DNA from: JBELHR01 sp049607205
GTDB taxonomy: Bacteria; Bacteroidota; Bacteroidia; Flavobacteriales; Flavobacteriaceae
Direction: 5' to 3'
Length of the DNA stretch: 64,000 nt
Assembly: GCA_049607205.1 (NCBI GenBank)
Contig: JBMYWH010000003.1
Location: forward strand, 1-64,000
In this document: positions 7,989-16,280 of the stretch, piece by piece
Position numbering within the stretch: the stretch's first letter is position 1
Layout of the letters: each line of letters opens with the position of its first letter
Made by a program: the position numbers and the translations under genes
The notes under the pieces: model-generated
Told to the model about the DNA's origin: nothing
Seen by the model: the letters and a program-made list of their open reading frames with translations, nothing else
Databases searched by the model: none

Positions 7989-9317
7989 ATGTTTAATAAT
8001 TTAAGTGATAAACTAGATAAGGCCTTACACGTCTTAAAAGGACATGGTAAGATTACAGAAGTTAATGTTGCTGAAACATTAAAAGAAGTTCGTAGAGCTT
8101 TACTTGATGCCGATGTTAACTTTAAGATAGCAAAAAACTTCACCAATAGCGTTAAGAAAAAAGCTATCGGTCAGGACGTACTTACTTCCTTAAATCCAAG
8201 TCAATTACTGGTTAAAATCGTAAAAGATGAATTAACAGAATTGATGGGTGGTGAAACCGTAGGAGTTGACTTATCTGGAAATCCAACTGTGATTTTGATG
8301 GCAGGTTTACAAGGTTCTGGTAAAACAACCTTCTCTGGAAAACTTGCAAATTATCTTAAGAATAAAAAAACCAAACAAGTTCTTTTAGTAGGAGCCGATG
8401 TTTATCGTCCTGCTGCAATCAACCAGTTAAAAGTGGTTGGAGAACAGATTGGTGTAGAAGTATATGCTGAAGAAGGGAATAAAAACCCGGTTGAGATCGC
8501 TCAAAACGCATTAAAATACGCTAAAGATAACGGTAAGAACACGGTAATTATTGATACCGCAGGTCGTTTAGCTGTTGATGAAGCGCTGATGACGGAAATC
8601 TCAAACATCCACAAGGCGGTTAAACCTAACGAAACACTTTTTGTTGTAGATTCTATGACAGGGCAAGATGCAGTGAATACAGCTAAAGCCTTCAATGATC
8701 TTCTTAATTTTGATGGAGTTGTACTTACCAAATTAGATGGTGATACACGAGGTGGAGCAGCCTTATCTATTAAGACTGTTGTCAACAAACCAATTAAATT
8801 TATTGGTACAGGGGAAAAAATGGAAGCTATTGATGTATTCCACCCAGATCGTATGGCAGATCGTATTCTTGGAATGGGAGATGTTGTTTCCTTAGTAGAA
8901 AGAGCTCAAGAGCAATACGACGAAGAACAAGCTAGAAAACTTCAAAAGAAAATTGCAAAGAACCAATTCGGTTTTGATGATTTCTTATCTCAGATTCAAC
9001 AGATCAAGAAGATGGGTAATATGAAGGACTTAATGGGAATGATTCCTGGTGCCGGAAAAGCTTTAAAGGATGTCGACATTGATGACGATGCCTTCAAGGG
9101 AATTGAATCCATCATTCATTCCATGACTCCACTAGAAAGGGAGACTCCGAATGTGATCAACGCGAGCAGGAAGAAACGAATTGCAAAAGGTTCTGGTACA
9201 AGTGTCCAAGAAGTAAATCAACTTCTCAAGCAATTCAATCAGATGAGCAAGATGATGAAGATGATGCAAGGAGGCGGTGGCCGACAAATGATGAACATGA
9301 TGCGCAATATGCGCTAA
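7989..9317 (+). CDS. ffh: Signal recognition particle GTPase Ffh
   Basis: SRP54-type GTPase that binds 4.5S RNA and delivers nascent membrane proteins to FtsY and SecYEG. The N domain is at about 1-90, the G domain has the P-loop GLQGSGKTT (106-114), DTAGR and TKLDGD motifs, and the M domain ends in a methionine-rich tail (MSKMMKMMQGGGGRQMM) that forms the signal-peptide groove. The length of 442 residues is normal. It has its own promoter and a strong terminator, so it appears monocistronic. Confidence 0.98.
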   Translation: MFNNLSDKLDKALHVLKGHGKITEVNVAETLKEVRRALLDADVNFKIAKNFTNSVKKKAIGQDVLTSLNPSQLLVKIVKDELTELMGGETVGVDLSGNPTVILMAGLQGSGKTTFSGKLANYLKNKKTKQVLLVGADVYRPAAINQLKVVGEQIGVEVYAEEGNKNPVEIAQNALKYAKDNGKNTVIIDTAGRLAVDEALMTEISNIHKAVKPNETLFVVDSMTGQDAVNTAKAFNDLLNFDGVVLTKLDGDTRGGAALSIKTVVNKPIKFIGTGEKMEAIDVFHPDRMADRILGMGDVVSLVERAQEQYDEEQARKLQKKIAKNQFGFDDFLSQIQQIKKMGNMKDLMGMIPGAGKALKDVDIDDDAFKGIESIIHSMTPLERETPNVINASRKKRIAKGSGTSVQEVNQLLKQFNQMSKMMKMMQGGGGRQMMNMMRNMR

Positions 9318-9325
9318 ACTAATAA

Positions 9326-9361
9326 GGGCAGTTTCTTAAGGGATACTGCCCTCTTTTTTTT
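9326..9361 (+). terminator. Intrinsic terminator of ffh
   Basis: GGGCAGT (9326-9332) pairs with ACTGCCC (9345-9351), followed by TCTTTTTTTTT. It lies 8 bases after the ffh stop. Confidence 0.88.
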
Positions 9362-9392
9362 CCAACTAATACTCTTATTTCGACATTCAAAC

Positions 9393-10271
9393 ATGAAAAT
9401 CTTAGACGGTAAACTCACTTCAAATCAAATCAAAGAAGAAATCACTCTATCGGTAAAACAAAGAAAAGAGCGTGGGCTTAAAACTCCTCATCTTGCTGCC
9501 ATTCTTGTGGGAACCGATGGTGCCAGTATGACCTATGTATCAAGTAAAGTAAAGGCCTGTGAAAAAGTTGGTTTTGAATCTACCTTAATAGAACTACCTA
9601 CTGAAACCACAGAAGAAACTTTACTTTCAAAAATTGAAGAGCTTAATACTTCTGAGGCAATCGACGGGTATATTGTTCAACTTCCCTTGCCTAAACATAT
9701 TGATGAACAAAAAGTTCTTCTTGCCGTTTCTCCTGAAAAGGACGTAGATGGATTTCACCCTACCAATGTTGGGAAAATGACTCTTGACCTACCAACTTTC
9801 CTTCCTGCCACTCCTTATGGGATTATGGAACTTTTAGAGCGTTATCAGGTGGAGACTTCTGGAAAAGAAGTTGTAGTCATCGGAAGATCTCATATAGTAG
9901 GAAGACCTATGAGTATTTTGATGAGTCAAAAACGTCCGGCTGGAGATGCAACGGTTACTGTGGCTCACAGTAGAACAAAAAACTTAAAAGAATTATGCCG
10001 TGGGGCTGATATCATTGTCGCAGCCTTAGGTATAGCTGAATTTTTAACGGCGGACTACGTCAAAGACGGAGCTGTAATCATTGATGTTGGAATCACTCGA
10101 GTTGAAGATAGCTCTAAGGTCAGAGGCTATAGATTAGCTGGAGATGTCAAGTACGATGAAGTCGCTCCTAAGGCATCTTATATCACTCCGGTTCCTGGAG
10201 GCGTTGGTCCGATGACCATTGCAATGCTTCTCAAGAACACCTTACAAGCTTGTGAAGAACGAGGTATTTAA
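9393..10271 (+). CDS. folD: Bifunctional methylenetetrahydrofolate dehydrogenase / cyclohydrolase
   Basis: FolD interconverts 5,10-methylene-, methenyl- and 10-formyl-tetrahydrofolate, feeding purine and formyl-Met synthesis. The active-site YxxxK is at Tyr48/Lys52 (MTYVSSK), the Rossmann NADP site includes GRSHIVGRP, and the family signature PGGVGPMTIAMLLKNT closes the domain. The 292-residue length is standard. It has no obvious operon partners; its end overlaps the convergent cupin gene by 4 bases. Confidence 0.97.
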   Translation: MKILDGKLTSNQIKEEITLSVKQRKERGLKTPHLAAILVGTDGASMTYVSSKVKACEKVGFESTLIELPTETTEETLLSKIEELNTSEAIDGYIVQLPLPKHIDEQKVLLAVSPEKDVDGFHPTNVGKMTLDLPTFLPATPYGIMELLERYQVETSGKEVVVIGRSHIVGRPMSILMSQKRPAGDATVTVAHSRTKNLKELCRGADIIVAALGIAEFLTADYVKDGAVIIDVGITRVEDSSKVRGYRLAGDVKYDEVAPKASYITPVPGGVGPMTIAMLLKNTLQACEERGI

Positions 10272-10639
10272 TCCTCTTCTCTATGAACTTTAGTGAAATC
10301 AAAACTAGGGGTACAAATAGAGATATATTCGCAAACAGTATCAAAAGGGTTGGAATATCTAACCCTTATTCCTTTTTCTATTCGAATACTCTCTCCAGGA
10401 TTAAGGACTATAATCTCCTCGTCGATCTGAATCTGTTTTTTTCCGGAAATAACTAAGGTGTATTCGGCAAACTCCGGACATTGAAAAGGTTCTTTCCATC
10501 CAGCAGGTGCTTTCATATGGGCTAAAGAAAATCCATCTTTATCATGGGTTGCTCTACCGAAATGCTCTCCTATATATTTACCATCCTCGGTTGGGACAAT
10601 AAAGGGTAATTTCTGTAGCGTATACTTTTCTTTAGACAT
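10268..10639 (-). CDS. Cupin-domain protein
   Basis: A 123-residue single-domain cupin. The second conserved cupin motif is visible as GESIRIEKGIRVRYSNP, and the first part runs through HMKAPAGWKEP to LVISGKKQIQ. Histidine metal ligands typical of enzymatic cupins are scarce in the second motif, so it may bind a ligand rather than catalyse. Nothing in the neighbourhood identifies the ligand. It lies 9 bases downstream of the lipoprotein gene on the same strand and may be its operon partner. Confidence 0.75.
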   Translation of the reverse strand: MSKEKYTLQKLPFIVPTEDGKYIGEHFGRATHDKDGFSLAHMKAPAGWKEPFQCPEFAEYTLVISGKKQIQIDEEIIVLNPGESIRIEKGIRVRYSNPFDTVCEYISICTPSFDFTKVHREED

Positions 10640-10648
10640 TTGCTGCTT

Positions 10649-11218
10649 TTAATTTAACCAAACCGTGAAAGCCTTAAATTTAGCAGCCTCTGGAATTTGC
10701 TCTAAACTCAATTCTCCTGGTCTTAAGGATTTAATACCTAATTCTTTCTGATCAATTACCATAGTGGCATTAAGTTCATCGATAAACAAAGTCGCTGAAG
10801 TAAAACTTTTCTCCACTCTATTGATGGTTAAATTCAGATTTACATCTTCGAATTTAGATCCAATACCAACTCCATCGCTCGTCATATACTTAGGTGAATA
10901 TACCTCAACTCTCTTGATTAAAGAAGTAGAATCTAAAGGTTGATCGGCTACAAGAGTCATCAAATGCTCTCCTTCTAGAGAATAAACCAAATATTGATCT
11001 TCTCCTTGTACCATAGAACCTCTTAAGCCTAGTTCTCCTTCGCTTAAACGACTAACTAAAGAATCGGATGAAAATATATCCTCTAAGTCCTGAACCTCAG
11101 TTAGTTCATTTACAGGACCCACTTGTCCTTTCTTGATTAAATACTCACTATTGTTTGAGCAGCTCATCAGGCCAAGCCCAATAAATAAAACTCCAAGTAC
11201 TCTAGAAATCATTCTCAT
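10649..11218 (-). CDS. Hypothetical lipoprotein
   Basis: I do not recognise this 189-residue protein. The N-terminus is a lipoprotein signal peptide with Cys20 (GLMSCSNN), so it is membrane anchored in the periplasm or outer membrane. The rest is predicted mixed alpha/beta with many charged residues and no cysteine pairs or catalytic motif. It precedes the cupin gene by 9 bases in the same orientation, and both are divergent from queE. Confidence 0.7.
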   Translation of the reverse strand: MRMISRVLGVLFIGLGLMSCSNNSEYLIKKGQVGPVNELTEVQDLEDIFSSDSLVSRLSEGELGLRGSMVQGEDQYLVYSLEGEHLMTLVADQPLDSTSLIKRVEVYSPKYMTSDGVGIGSKFEDVNLNLTINRVEKSFTSATLFIDELNATMVIDQKELGIKSLRPGELSLEQIPEAAKFKAFTVWLN

Positions 11219-11329
11219 TAAGGTCTAAATTTTTCAAACGTAAAATTAGAAGAAACTTTGGATAATCAAAAGGAATCCCAATGAATAAAAGAAAATAGGC
11301 TTTTTTTTTATCAAGGATTAAACTTGTCG

Positions 11330-11337
11330 TAACTTTG
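11330..11337 (+). promoter_or_regulatory. -7 promoter element of queE
   Basis: TAACTTTG fits TAnnTTTG and lies 17 bases before the queE ATG. A clear TTG at the -33 distance is not seen. Confidence 0.55.
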
Positions 11338-11354
11338 CAAAATAATATAGAAAT

Positions 11355-11984
11355 ATGAACAGCGAAACGAAGTCACTCATAGATAAAGGCTTAAGCCTTC
11401 CTTTAATGGAAGCATTTTACACCATTCAAGGAGAAGGTTCACATACGGGAAAGGCAGCCTATTTCATTAGAATAGGTGGTTGTGATGTGGGATGTCATTG
11501 GTGTGATGTCAAGGAAAGTTGGGATTCAAAAACTCATCCCCCTACACTTACAGAAAGTATTGTTATTGAAGCAGCTAAACTGGCTAAAACTGTTGTAGTT
11601 ACAGGAGGGGAACCTTCCATGTGGCAATTAGACTATTTATGTGATCAATTACATGAAAAGGGAATCAAGGTGCATATAGAGACTTCTGGGGCTTATGAGC
11701 TTACAGGAACTTGGGACTGGATCTGTCTTTCTCCTAAAAAGACAAAACTCCCAGTGGACTCAATCTATCCTAAAGCAGATGAATTGAAAATGATCATTCA
11801 CAATAAAAGTGATTTTAAATTTGCTGAAGAACAGGCCGCTAAAGTTGGACCTAATTGTCTCTTGTACCTTCAACCTGAATGGTCTAAGAAAGAAAAAGTC
11901 ACTCCAGAAATTATTGACTACGTCATGAAGCATCCCAAATGGAACATTTCATTACAAACTCATAAATACTTAAATATCCCTTAG
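11355..11984 (+). CDS. queE: 7-carboxy-7-deazaguanine synthase QueE
   Basis: Radical SAM enzyme that converts 6-carboxy-5,6,7,8-tetrahydropterin to 7-carboxy-7-deazaguanine in queuosine/preQ0 synthesis. The 4Fe-4S cluster cysteines are Cys43, Cys47 and Cys50 (GGCDVGCHWC), preceded by the QueE-typical FYTIQGEGSHTG substrate and glycine-rich segment, and TGGEPS follows in strand 4. The length of 209 residues is usual for Bacteroidota QueE. No queD or queC lies in the window and no preQ1 riboswitch is recognisable upstream. Its 3' end overlaps the convergent cmk gene by 4 bases. Confidence 0.94.
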   Translation: MNSETKSLIDKGLSLPLMEAFYTIQGEGSHTGKAAYFIRIGGCDVGCHWCDVKESWDSKTHPPTLTESIVIEAAKLAKTVVVTGGEPSMWQLDYLCDQLHEKGIKVHIETSGAYELTGTWDWICLSPKKTKLPVDSIYPKADELKMIIHNKSDFKFAEEQAAKVGPNCLLYLQPEWSKKEKVTPEIIDYVMKHPKWNISLQTHKYLNIP

Positions 11985-12673
11985 CTAAGGGATATTTTTT
12001 GTTCGGCTAATTTGTAGATATCATTAAACTGCTCTTCTTTAGATTTATGAGAGTTATCATAAAGAATTGCATCCTGAGCTTGAACTAAAGGAGAATCCTC
12101 TCGTGTACTATCGATGCGATCTCTCTCCTCGACATTGTGAAGAACCTCAGCAAAACTAACATCCTCCCCCTTATCTTTAATCTCATCAAAACGACGCTGC
12201 GCTCTAGTTTCTGCTGATGCTGTCATGTATATTTTGAGCTCTGCATTAGGAAAGACAACAGTACCGATATCTCTACCGTCCATTACCACACCCTTATTCT
12301 CTCCCATCTTTTGTTGGGCTGAAACTAATTTCTTTCTAACTTCAGACACTGCCGCTACAATACTCACATTAGAAGAAACATCCATTTGTCTTATCTGATC
12401 TTCAACATTTATTCCATTCAAATATAATTCGGCAAATCCACGCTTAGGATTGAACACAAAACTAAGCTGAATTTCGTCTAATTGATCAATCAAGCTCTTC
12501 TGATCTAAGACCCCTACTTCAAGCAAGTCTTTCTGCATAGCATAAAGGGTAACTCCTCTATACATCGCACCAGTATCTACATAGATATACCCTAATTTTT
12601 CGGCTAACTGTTTAGCCAATGTACTCTTCCCTGTCGACGAAAAACCGTCTATAGCAATTGTAATTTTCCCCAT
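11981..12673 (-). CDS. cmk: Cytidylate kinase
   Basis: Phosphorylates CMP and dCMP with ATP in the cytoplasm. The P-loop GFSSTGKST is at residues 10-18, the NMP-binding part contains DTGAMYRG, and MDGRDIGTVVFPNA is the family-specific segment. The length of 230 residues is normal. It is divergent from thrS and convergent with queE. Confidence 0.96.
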   Translation of the reverse strand: MGKITIAIDGFSSTGKSTLAKQLAEKLGYIYVDTGAMYRGVTLYAMQKDLLEVGVLDQKSLIDQLDEIQLSFVFNPKRGFAELYLNGINVEDQIRQMDVSSNVSIVAAVSEVRKKLVSAQQKMGENKGVVMDGRDIGTVVFPNAELKIYMTASAETRAQRRFDEIKDKGEDVSFAEVLHNVEERDRIDSTREDSPLVQAQDAILYDNSHKSKEEQFNDIYKLAEQKISLS

Positions 12674-12739
12674 GTGGCAAAGGTAATCATATTTGATAAA
12701 ATTTGAGAAATTGACTAAAATTCTTTGCTCTTTTTATAA

Positions 12740-12770
12740 TTGCTTATCACGGACTTTTGAAGTATCTTTG
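12740..12770 (+). promoter_or_regulatory. Promoter of thrS
   Basis: TTG at 12740-12742 and TATCTTTG at 12763-12770 with a 20-base spacer. The transcript start expected just downstream rules out any thrS start codon before about 12778. Confidence 0.75.
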
Positions 12771-12791
12771 TCCTTTAAAATAAACTTTTTC

Positions 12792-14732
12792 ATGATACAA
12801 ATTACGTTACCAGATGGTAGTATTAGAGAGTACGAAAAAAACGTTACTCCTATGGATGTTGCAAAAAGCATCAGTGAAGGATTTGCTAGAAATGTTATTT
12901 CAGCAAAGTTCAATGGTTTAACTATTGAAACCGTTACACCACTTACCACCGACGGAAACTTAATCTTATATACCTTCAATGATGAGGAGGGTAAGAAAGC
13001 ATTTTGGCATTCATCAGCGCATATACTTGCTCAAGCCATTCAAGATCTTTATCCTGGTTCTAAGTTGACTATTGGTCCTGCTATTGATAATGGATTTTAT
13101 TATGATGTGGACTTTGGTGAGAACCATGTGTCTGAAAAGGATTTCCCTAATATTGAGAAAAGATTTTTAGAAATCGCAAGAGGTAAATTCGACTTTAAGA
13201 TGCGTGAAGTGTCTAAAGCCGATGCGCTTGAAAAATATAAAGAAGAAGGAAACCAATACAAGGTCGAATTGATTGAAAACCTTACCGATGGTGACATTAC
13301 ATTCTGTGACCACGATACCTTTACTGACTTGTGTCGTGGAGGGCATATTCCTAATACAGGAATCGTGAAAGCGGTAAAAGTAATGAGTGCTGCAGGGGCG
13401 TATTGGAGAGGAGACGAGAACAATACTCAACTTACTCGTATTTACGGGATTTCATTCCCTAAGCAAAAAATGCTTAAGGAGTATCTTGAAATGCTTGAAG
13501 AAGCAAAGCAAAGAGATCACCGTAAACTAGGTAAAGAGCTAGAGTTATTTACCTTCTCTTCAAAAGTAGGTCAAGGACTTCCTTTATGGCTTCCAAAAGG
13601 AGCTGCCTTGAGAGGACGTTTAGAAGATTTTCTGAAGAAAGCTCAGAAAAAAGCAGGTTATGAGATGGTCATGACTCCACATATTGGACAGAAAGAACTT
13701 TATGTTACTTCGGGTCATTATGCGAAATATGGAGAAGACAGTTTTCAGCCGATCAAAACTCCTAAGCAAGATGAAGAGTTCTTATTAAAGCCTATGAACT
13801 GTCCACATCACTGTGAAGTTTATAATGCAAAACCTTACTCATATAAAGATCTTCCTAAGCGATTTGCTGAATTCGGTACGGTATATCGTTATGAACAGTC
13901 AGGGGAATTACACGGACTGACTCGTGTAAGAGGATTTACACAAGATGATGCGCATATATTCTGTACTCCAGAACAATTGGATGAAGAATTCAAAAATGTA
14001 ATAGACTTAACGCTATATGTTTTGAAATCTTTAGGCTTCGAAGACTATACTGCTCAAGTATCGATTCGAGATAAATCCAATATGGAGAAATACATCGGAA
14101 CGGAAGAAAACTGGGATCGCGCAGAAAATGCGATTATCAATGCAGCAAAGGATAAAGGACTTAATTATATCATTGAAGAAGGTGAAGCTGCTTTTTATGG
14201 CCCTAAACTAGACTTCATGGTAAAAGATGCCTTAGGAAGAAGTTGGCAACTTGGAACCATTCAGGTAGACTATAATCTTCCGGAAAGATTTGAACTAACT
14301 TACAAAGGTTCAGACAACAAACTACACCGACCAGTAATGATACATAGAGCCCCATTCGGTTCTATGGAACGTTTTATTGCAGTTTTACTTGAACACACAG
14401 GTGGGAATTTCCCTCTTTGGTTAACTCCAGAGCAAGTTATTATCCTGCCTATCAGTGACAAATATCAAAAATATGCGGAAAATGTTTTAGAATTGCTAGA
14501 AAATGCCGAAATTCGCACCTTGTTAGACGACCGTTCTGAAAAGACAGGTCGAAAAATCCGAGATGCCGAAGTAAGTAAGATACCATTTATGGTCATCGTT
14601 GGTGAAAAAGAAGCCGAAGAAGGCACTGTTTCAGTACGACGTCACGGTCAAGGAGATTTAGGAACATTTAGCTTCGAAGAGTTTAAAAACTTAGTCAAAG
14701 AAGCTGAATTAGAAACCTTCCAACAATTTTAG
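12792..14732 (+). CDS. thrS: Threonyl-tRNA synthetase
   Basis: Class II aminoacyl-tRNA synthetase, 646 residues from the ATG at 12792. The open frame extends about 100 bases further upstream, but that part contains the promoter, and MIQITLPDGSIREY is the normal start of the TGS domain. Domains in order: TGS (1-60), editing domain with HSSAHILAQAI, catalytic core with the zinc ligands in MNCPHHCEVY, motif 2 (FGTVYRYEQSGELHG) and motif 3 with GSMERFIAVLLEH, and the C-terminal anticodon-binding domain from PEQVIILPIS. The next gene is infC, 44 bases from the stop to its proposed start, the common thrS-infC-rpmI-rplT order. Confidence 0.97.
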   Translation: MIQITLPDGSIREYEKNVTPMDVAKSISEGFARNVISAKFNGLTIETVTPLTTDGNLILYTFNDEEGKKAFWHSSAHILAQAIQDLYPGSKLTIGPAIDNGFYYDVDFGENHVSEKDFPNIEKRFLEIARGKFDFKMREVSKADALEKYKEEGNQYKVELIENLTDGDITFCDHDTFTDLCRGGHIPNTGIVKAVKVMSAAGAYWRGDENNTQLTRIYGISFPKQKMLKEYLEMLEEAKQRDHRKLGKELELFTFSSKVGQGLPLWLPKGAALRGRLEDFLKKAQKKAGYEMVMTPHIGQKELYVTSGHYAKYGEDSFQPIKTPKQDEEFLLKPMNCPHHCEVYNAKPYSYKDLPKRFAEFGTVYRYEQSGELHGLTRVRGFTQDDAHIFCTPEQLDEEFKNVIDLTLYVLKSLGFEDYTAQVSIRDKSNMEKYIGTEENWDRAENAIINAAKDKGLNYIIEEGEAAFYGPKLDFMVKDALGRSWQLGTIQVDYNLPERFELTYKGSDNKLHRPVMIHRAPFGSMERFIAVLLEHTGGNFPLWLTPEQVIILPISDKYQKYAENVLELLENAEIRTLLDDRSEKTGRKIRDAEVSKIPFMVIVGEKEAEEGTVSVRRHGQGDLGTFSFEEFKNLVKEAELETFQQF

Positions 14733-14776
14733 AGTTTAATTATTTCTGCCTTAGCAGAAAACAAAATTTTTGAGTC

Positions 14777-15331
14777 ATAGCAATAAGAAGAAAAAAATCA
14801 AGAAGAGGTCCTGGAAGAGTGATCAAAGAAGATCAACACAGAATCAACTTAAAGATTACAGCACCAGAAGTACGTCTAGTAGGTGAAAATGTAGATGTTG
14901 CAGTTTACCCAACGCGTAAAGCATTAGAGCTCGCCAGAGCACAAGAATTGGATTTAGTAGAAATTTCGCCTAATGCAGTTCCTCCGGTATGTAAAATTAT
15001 TGATTACAAGAAATTCTTGTATGAACAAAAAAAACGCGATAAAGCTCTTAAGTCAAAAGCGACTAAGGTAGTAGTAAAAGAAATCAGATTTGGTCCACAA
15101 ACTGATGAGCACGATTATGAGTTCAAGAAAAAACACGCCATTAAATTCCTTCAAGATGGAGCGAAACTTAAAGCATATGTGTTTTTTAAAGGACGTTCAA
15201 TCATCTTTAAGGATCAAGGACAGATCTTATTGTTGCGTTTGGCACAAGATTTGGAAGAGTACGGAAAGGTAGAACAAATGCCTAAACTCGAAGGAAAGAG
15301 AATGATTATGTTTATTGCTGCTAAGAAGTAA
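14777..15331 (+). CDS. infC: Translation initiation factor IF-3, probable ATA start
   Basis: IF-3 binds the 30S subunit and checks the start codon. The recognisable N-domain begins KEDQHRINLKITAPEVRLVG and the C-domain runs to MPKLEGKRMIMFIAAKK. The first conventional start in frame is GTG at 14819, but the frame is open for 15 more codons back to a TGA at 14771. That extension reads AIRRKKSRRGPGR, a basic leader of the kind usual for Bacteroidota IF-3, and it begins at ATA (14777-14779). No ATG, GTG or TTG is available upstream. E. coli infC starts with the rare AUU so that IF-3 represses its own synthesis; an AUA start here would serve the same purpose. Product certain, start inferred. Confidence 0.9.
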   Translation: MAIRRKKSRRGPGRVIKEDQHRINLKITAPEVRLVGENVDVAVYPTRKALELARAQELDLVEISPNAVPPVCKIIDYKKFLYEQKKRDKALKSKATKVVVKEIRFGPQTDEHDYEFKKKHAIKFLQDGAKLKAYVFFKGRSIIFKDQGQILLLRLAQDLEEYGKVEQMPKLEGKRMIMFIAAKK

Positions 15332-15374
15332 TAAATTATTGAAGATAATAAGCAAGAAAAAAAACGAATAGAAA

Positions 15375-15572
15375 ATGCCTAAAATGAAAACCAAGTCTAG
15401 TGCTAAGAAGCGTTTCAAGCTTACCGGTACTGGAAAGATTAAAAGAAAGCACGCTTTTAAGAGTCATATTTTGACTAAGAAAAGTAAAAAACGTAAGCTT
15501 AAATTGACTCATGACGGATTAGTTCACAAGTCAGATGAAGCAAGCATCAAGCAACAGTTAAGACTTAAGTAA
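15375..15572 (+). CDS. rpmI: Ribosomal protein bL35
   Basis: Small basic 50S subunit protein of 65 residues, beginning MPKMKTKSSAKKRFKLTGTG, which is the family signature, and rich in Lys/Arg throughout. It lies 43 bases after infC in the conserved infC-rpmI-rplT order and is surely cotranscribed with it. Confidence 0.97.
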   Translation: MPKMKTKSSAKKRFKLTGTGKIKRKHAFKSHILTKKSKKRKLKLTHDGLVHKSDEASIKQQLRLK

Positions 15573-15611
15573 TTAAATCTTAACCTGCAAAAAGGGAATT
15601 AATATAAACCA

Positions 15612-15660
15612 TGGAGTAGTGCAAAATTTACCAAGTAGTCTTTAAGACTCGCCTACTACA
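15612..15660 (+). promoter_or_regulatory. Foldable leader upstream of rplT (possible L20 autoregulatory site)
   Basis: The 103-base gap between rpmI and rplT holds two copies of AGTAGT (15615-15620 and 15634-15639) that can each pair with the same CCTACTAC (15652-15659), and an internal AGTCT/AGACT hairpin. Competing pairings in this exact place resemble L20-binding attenuators of other bacteria, but no known Rfam motif is recognisable by eye. Confidence 0.4.
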
Positions 15661-15675
15661 AAAACAATTAGAATT

Positions 15676-16020
15676 ATGCCTAGATCAGTAAATTCAGTTG
15701 CTTCAAGAGCTCGAAGAAAAAAGATATTGAAGCAAGCAAAAGGTTACTTCGGACGTCGTAAAAACGTTTATACAGTAGCAAAAAATGCGGTTGAGAAAGC
15801 AATGAGCTATTCTTACAGAGACCGTAAAAACAAAAAGAGAACTTTCCGTGCACTATGGATCACGCGTATTAACGCAGGAGCTAGAATTCATGGAATGTCT
15901 TATTCACAGTTTATGGGGAAAGTTAAAGCTAATAACATCGAGTTAAACCGTAAGGTACTTGCTGATTTAGCGATGAATCACCCAGAAGCTTTTAAGGCTA
16001 TCGTTGATAAAGTAAAATAA
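15676..16020 (+). CDS. rplT: Ribosomal protein bL20
   Basis: 50S assembly and structural protein of 114 residues. The N-terminal arm (MPRSVNSVASRARRKKILKQ) and the RNA-binding GYFGRRKNVYTVAKNAVEKA part are typical. It is the last gene of the infC operon and is followed by a strong terminator. In several bacteria L20 represses its own operon. Confidence 0.98.
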   Translation: MPRSVNSVASRARRKKILKQAKGYFGRRKNVYTVAKNAVEKAMSYSYRDRKNKKRTFRALWITRINAGARIHGMSYSQFMGKVKANNIELNRKVLADLAMNHPEAFKAIVDKVK

Positions 16021-16047
16021 ACATATTATTTAATATTCTTGCTTATA

Positions 16048-16073
16048 AAACCTCACTTCGGTGAGGTTTTTTT
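16048..16073 (+). terminator. Intrinsic terminator of the infC-rpmI-rplT operon
   Basis: AAACCTCAC (16048-16056) TTCG GTGAGGTTT (16061-16069) followed by TTTT. A UUCG tetraloop caps a 9-bp stem. Confidence 0.92.
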
Positions 16074-16227
16074 ATGCATAAAAACTAAGCTATACCTCCC
16101 TATAAGTTGGTATTTTTATGCAGAGTCTTAAAATTATCTTAAAAAAAAGTTTGAGGTTAATCAAATAATACTATGTTTGAAAAACATTTAACCTTTTTGA
16201 TGAAAATCAAGAATATTTTGAAAAAGA

Positions 16228-16257
16228 AGAGCGATTACATGTAAATGTAATCGCTCT
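16228..16257 (-). terminator. Intrinsic terminator of prfA
   Basis: AGAGCGATTACAT (16228-16240) and ATGTAATCGCTCT (16245-16257) form a perfect 13-bp stem with a 4-base loop. Read on the minus strand it is followed by TCTTTTTC, and it lies 24 bases after the prfA stop. The rest of the 260-base gap between rplT and prfA is AT-rich with no recognisable gene. Confidence 0.8.
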
Positions 16258-16280
16258 ATCTGTTTTTATTTGAAAATATG

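Noticed and set aside
8501..8788. 95-codon frame on the minus strand inside ffh
   Set aside because: Antisense shadow of a certain gene, with no recognisable domain.
11219..11354. preQ1 riboswitch before queE
   Set aside because: No recognisable aptamer; a -7 promoter element lies only 17 bases before the ATG, leaving no room.
12693..12791. N-terminal extension of thrS from an earlier start
   Set aside because: It overlaps the TTG-N20-TATCTTTG promoter, and MIQITLPDG at 12792 is the usual TGS-domain start.
16074..16227. Noncoding RNA between rplT and prfA
   Set aside because: AT-rich gap between two terminators with no promoter-like element or strong internal structure.
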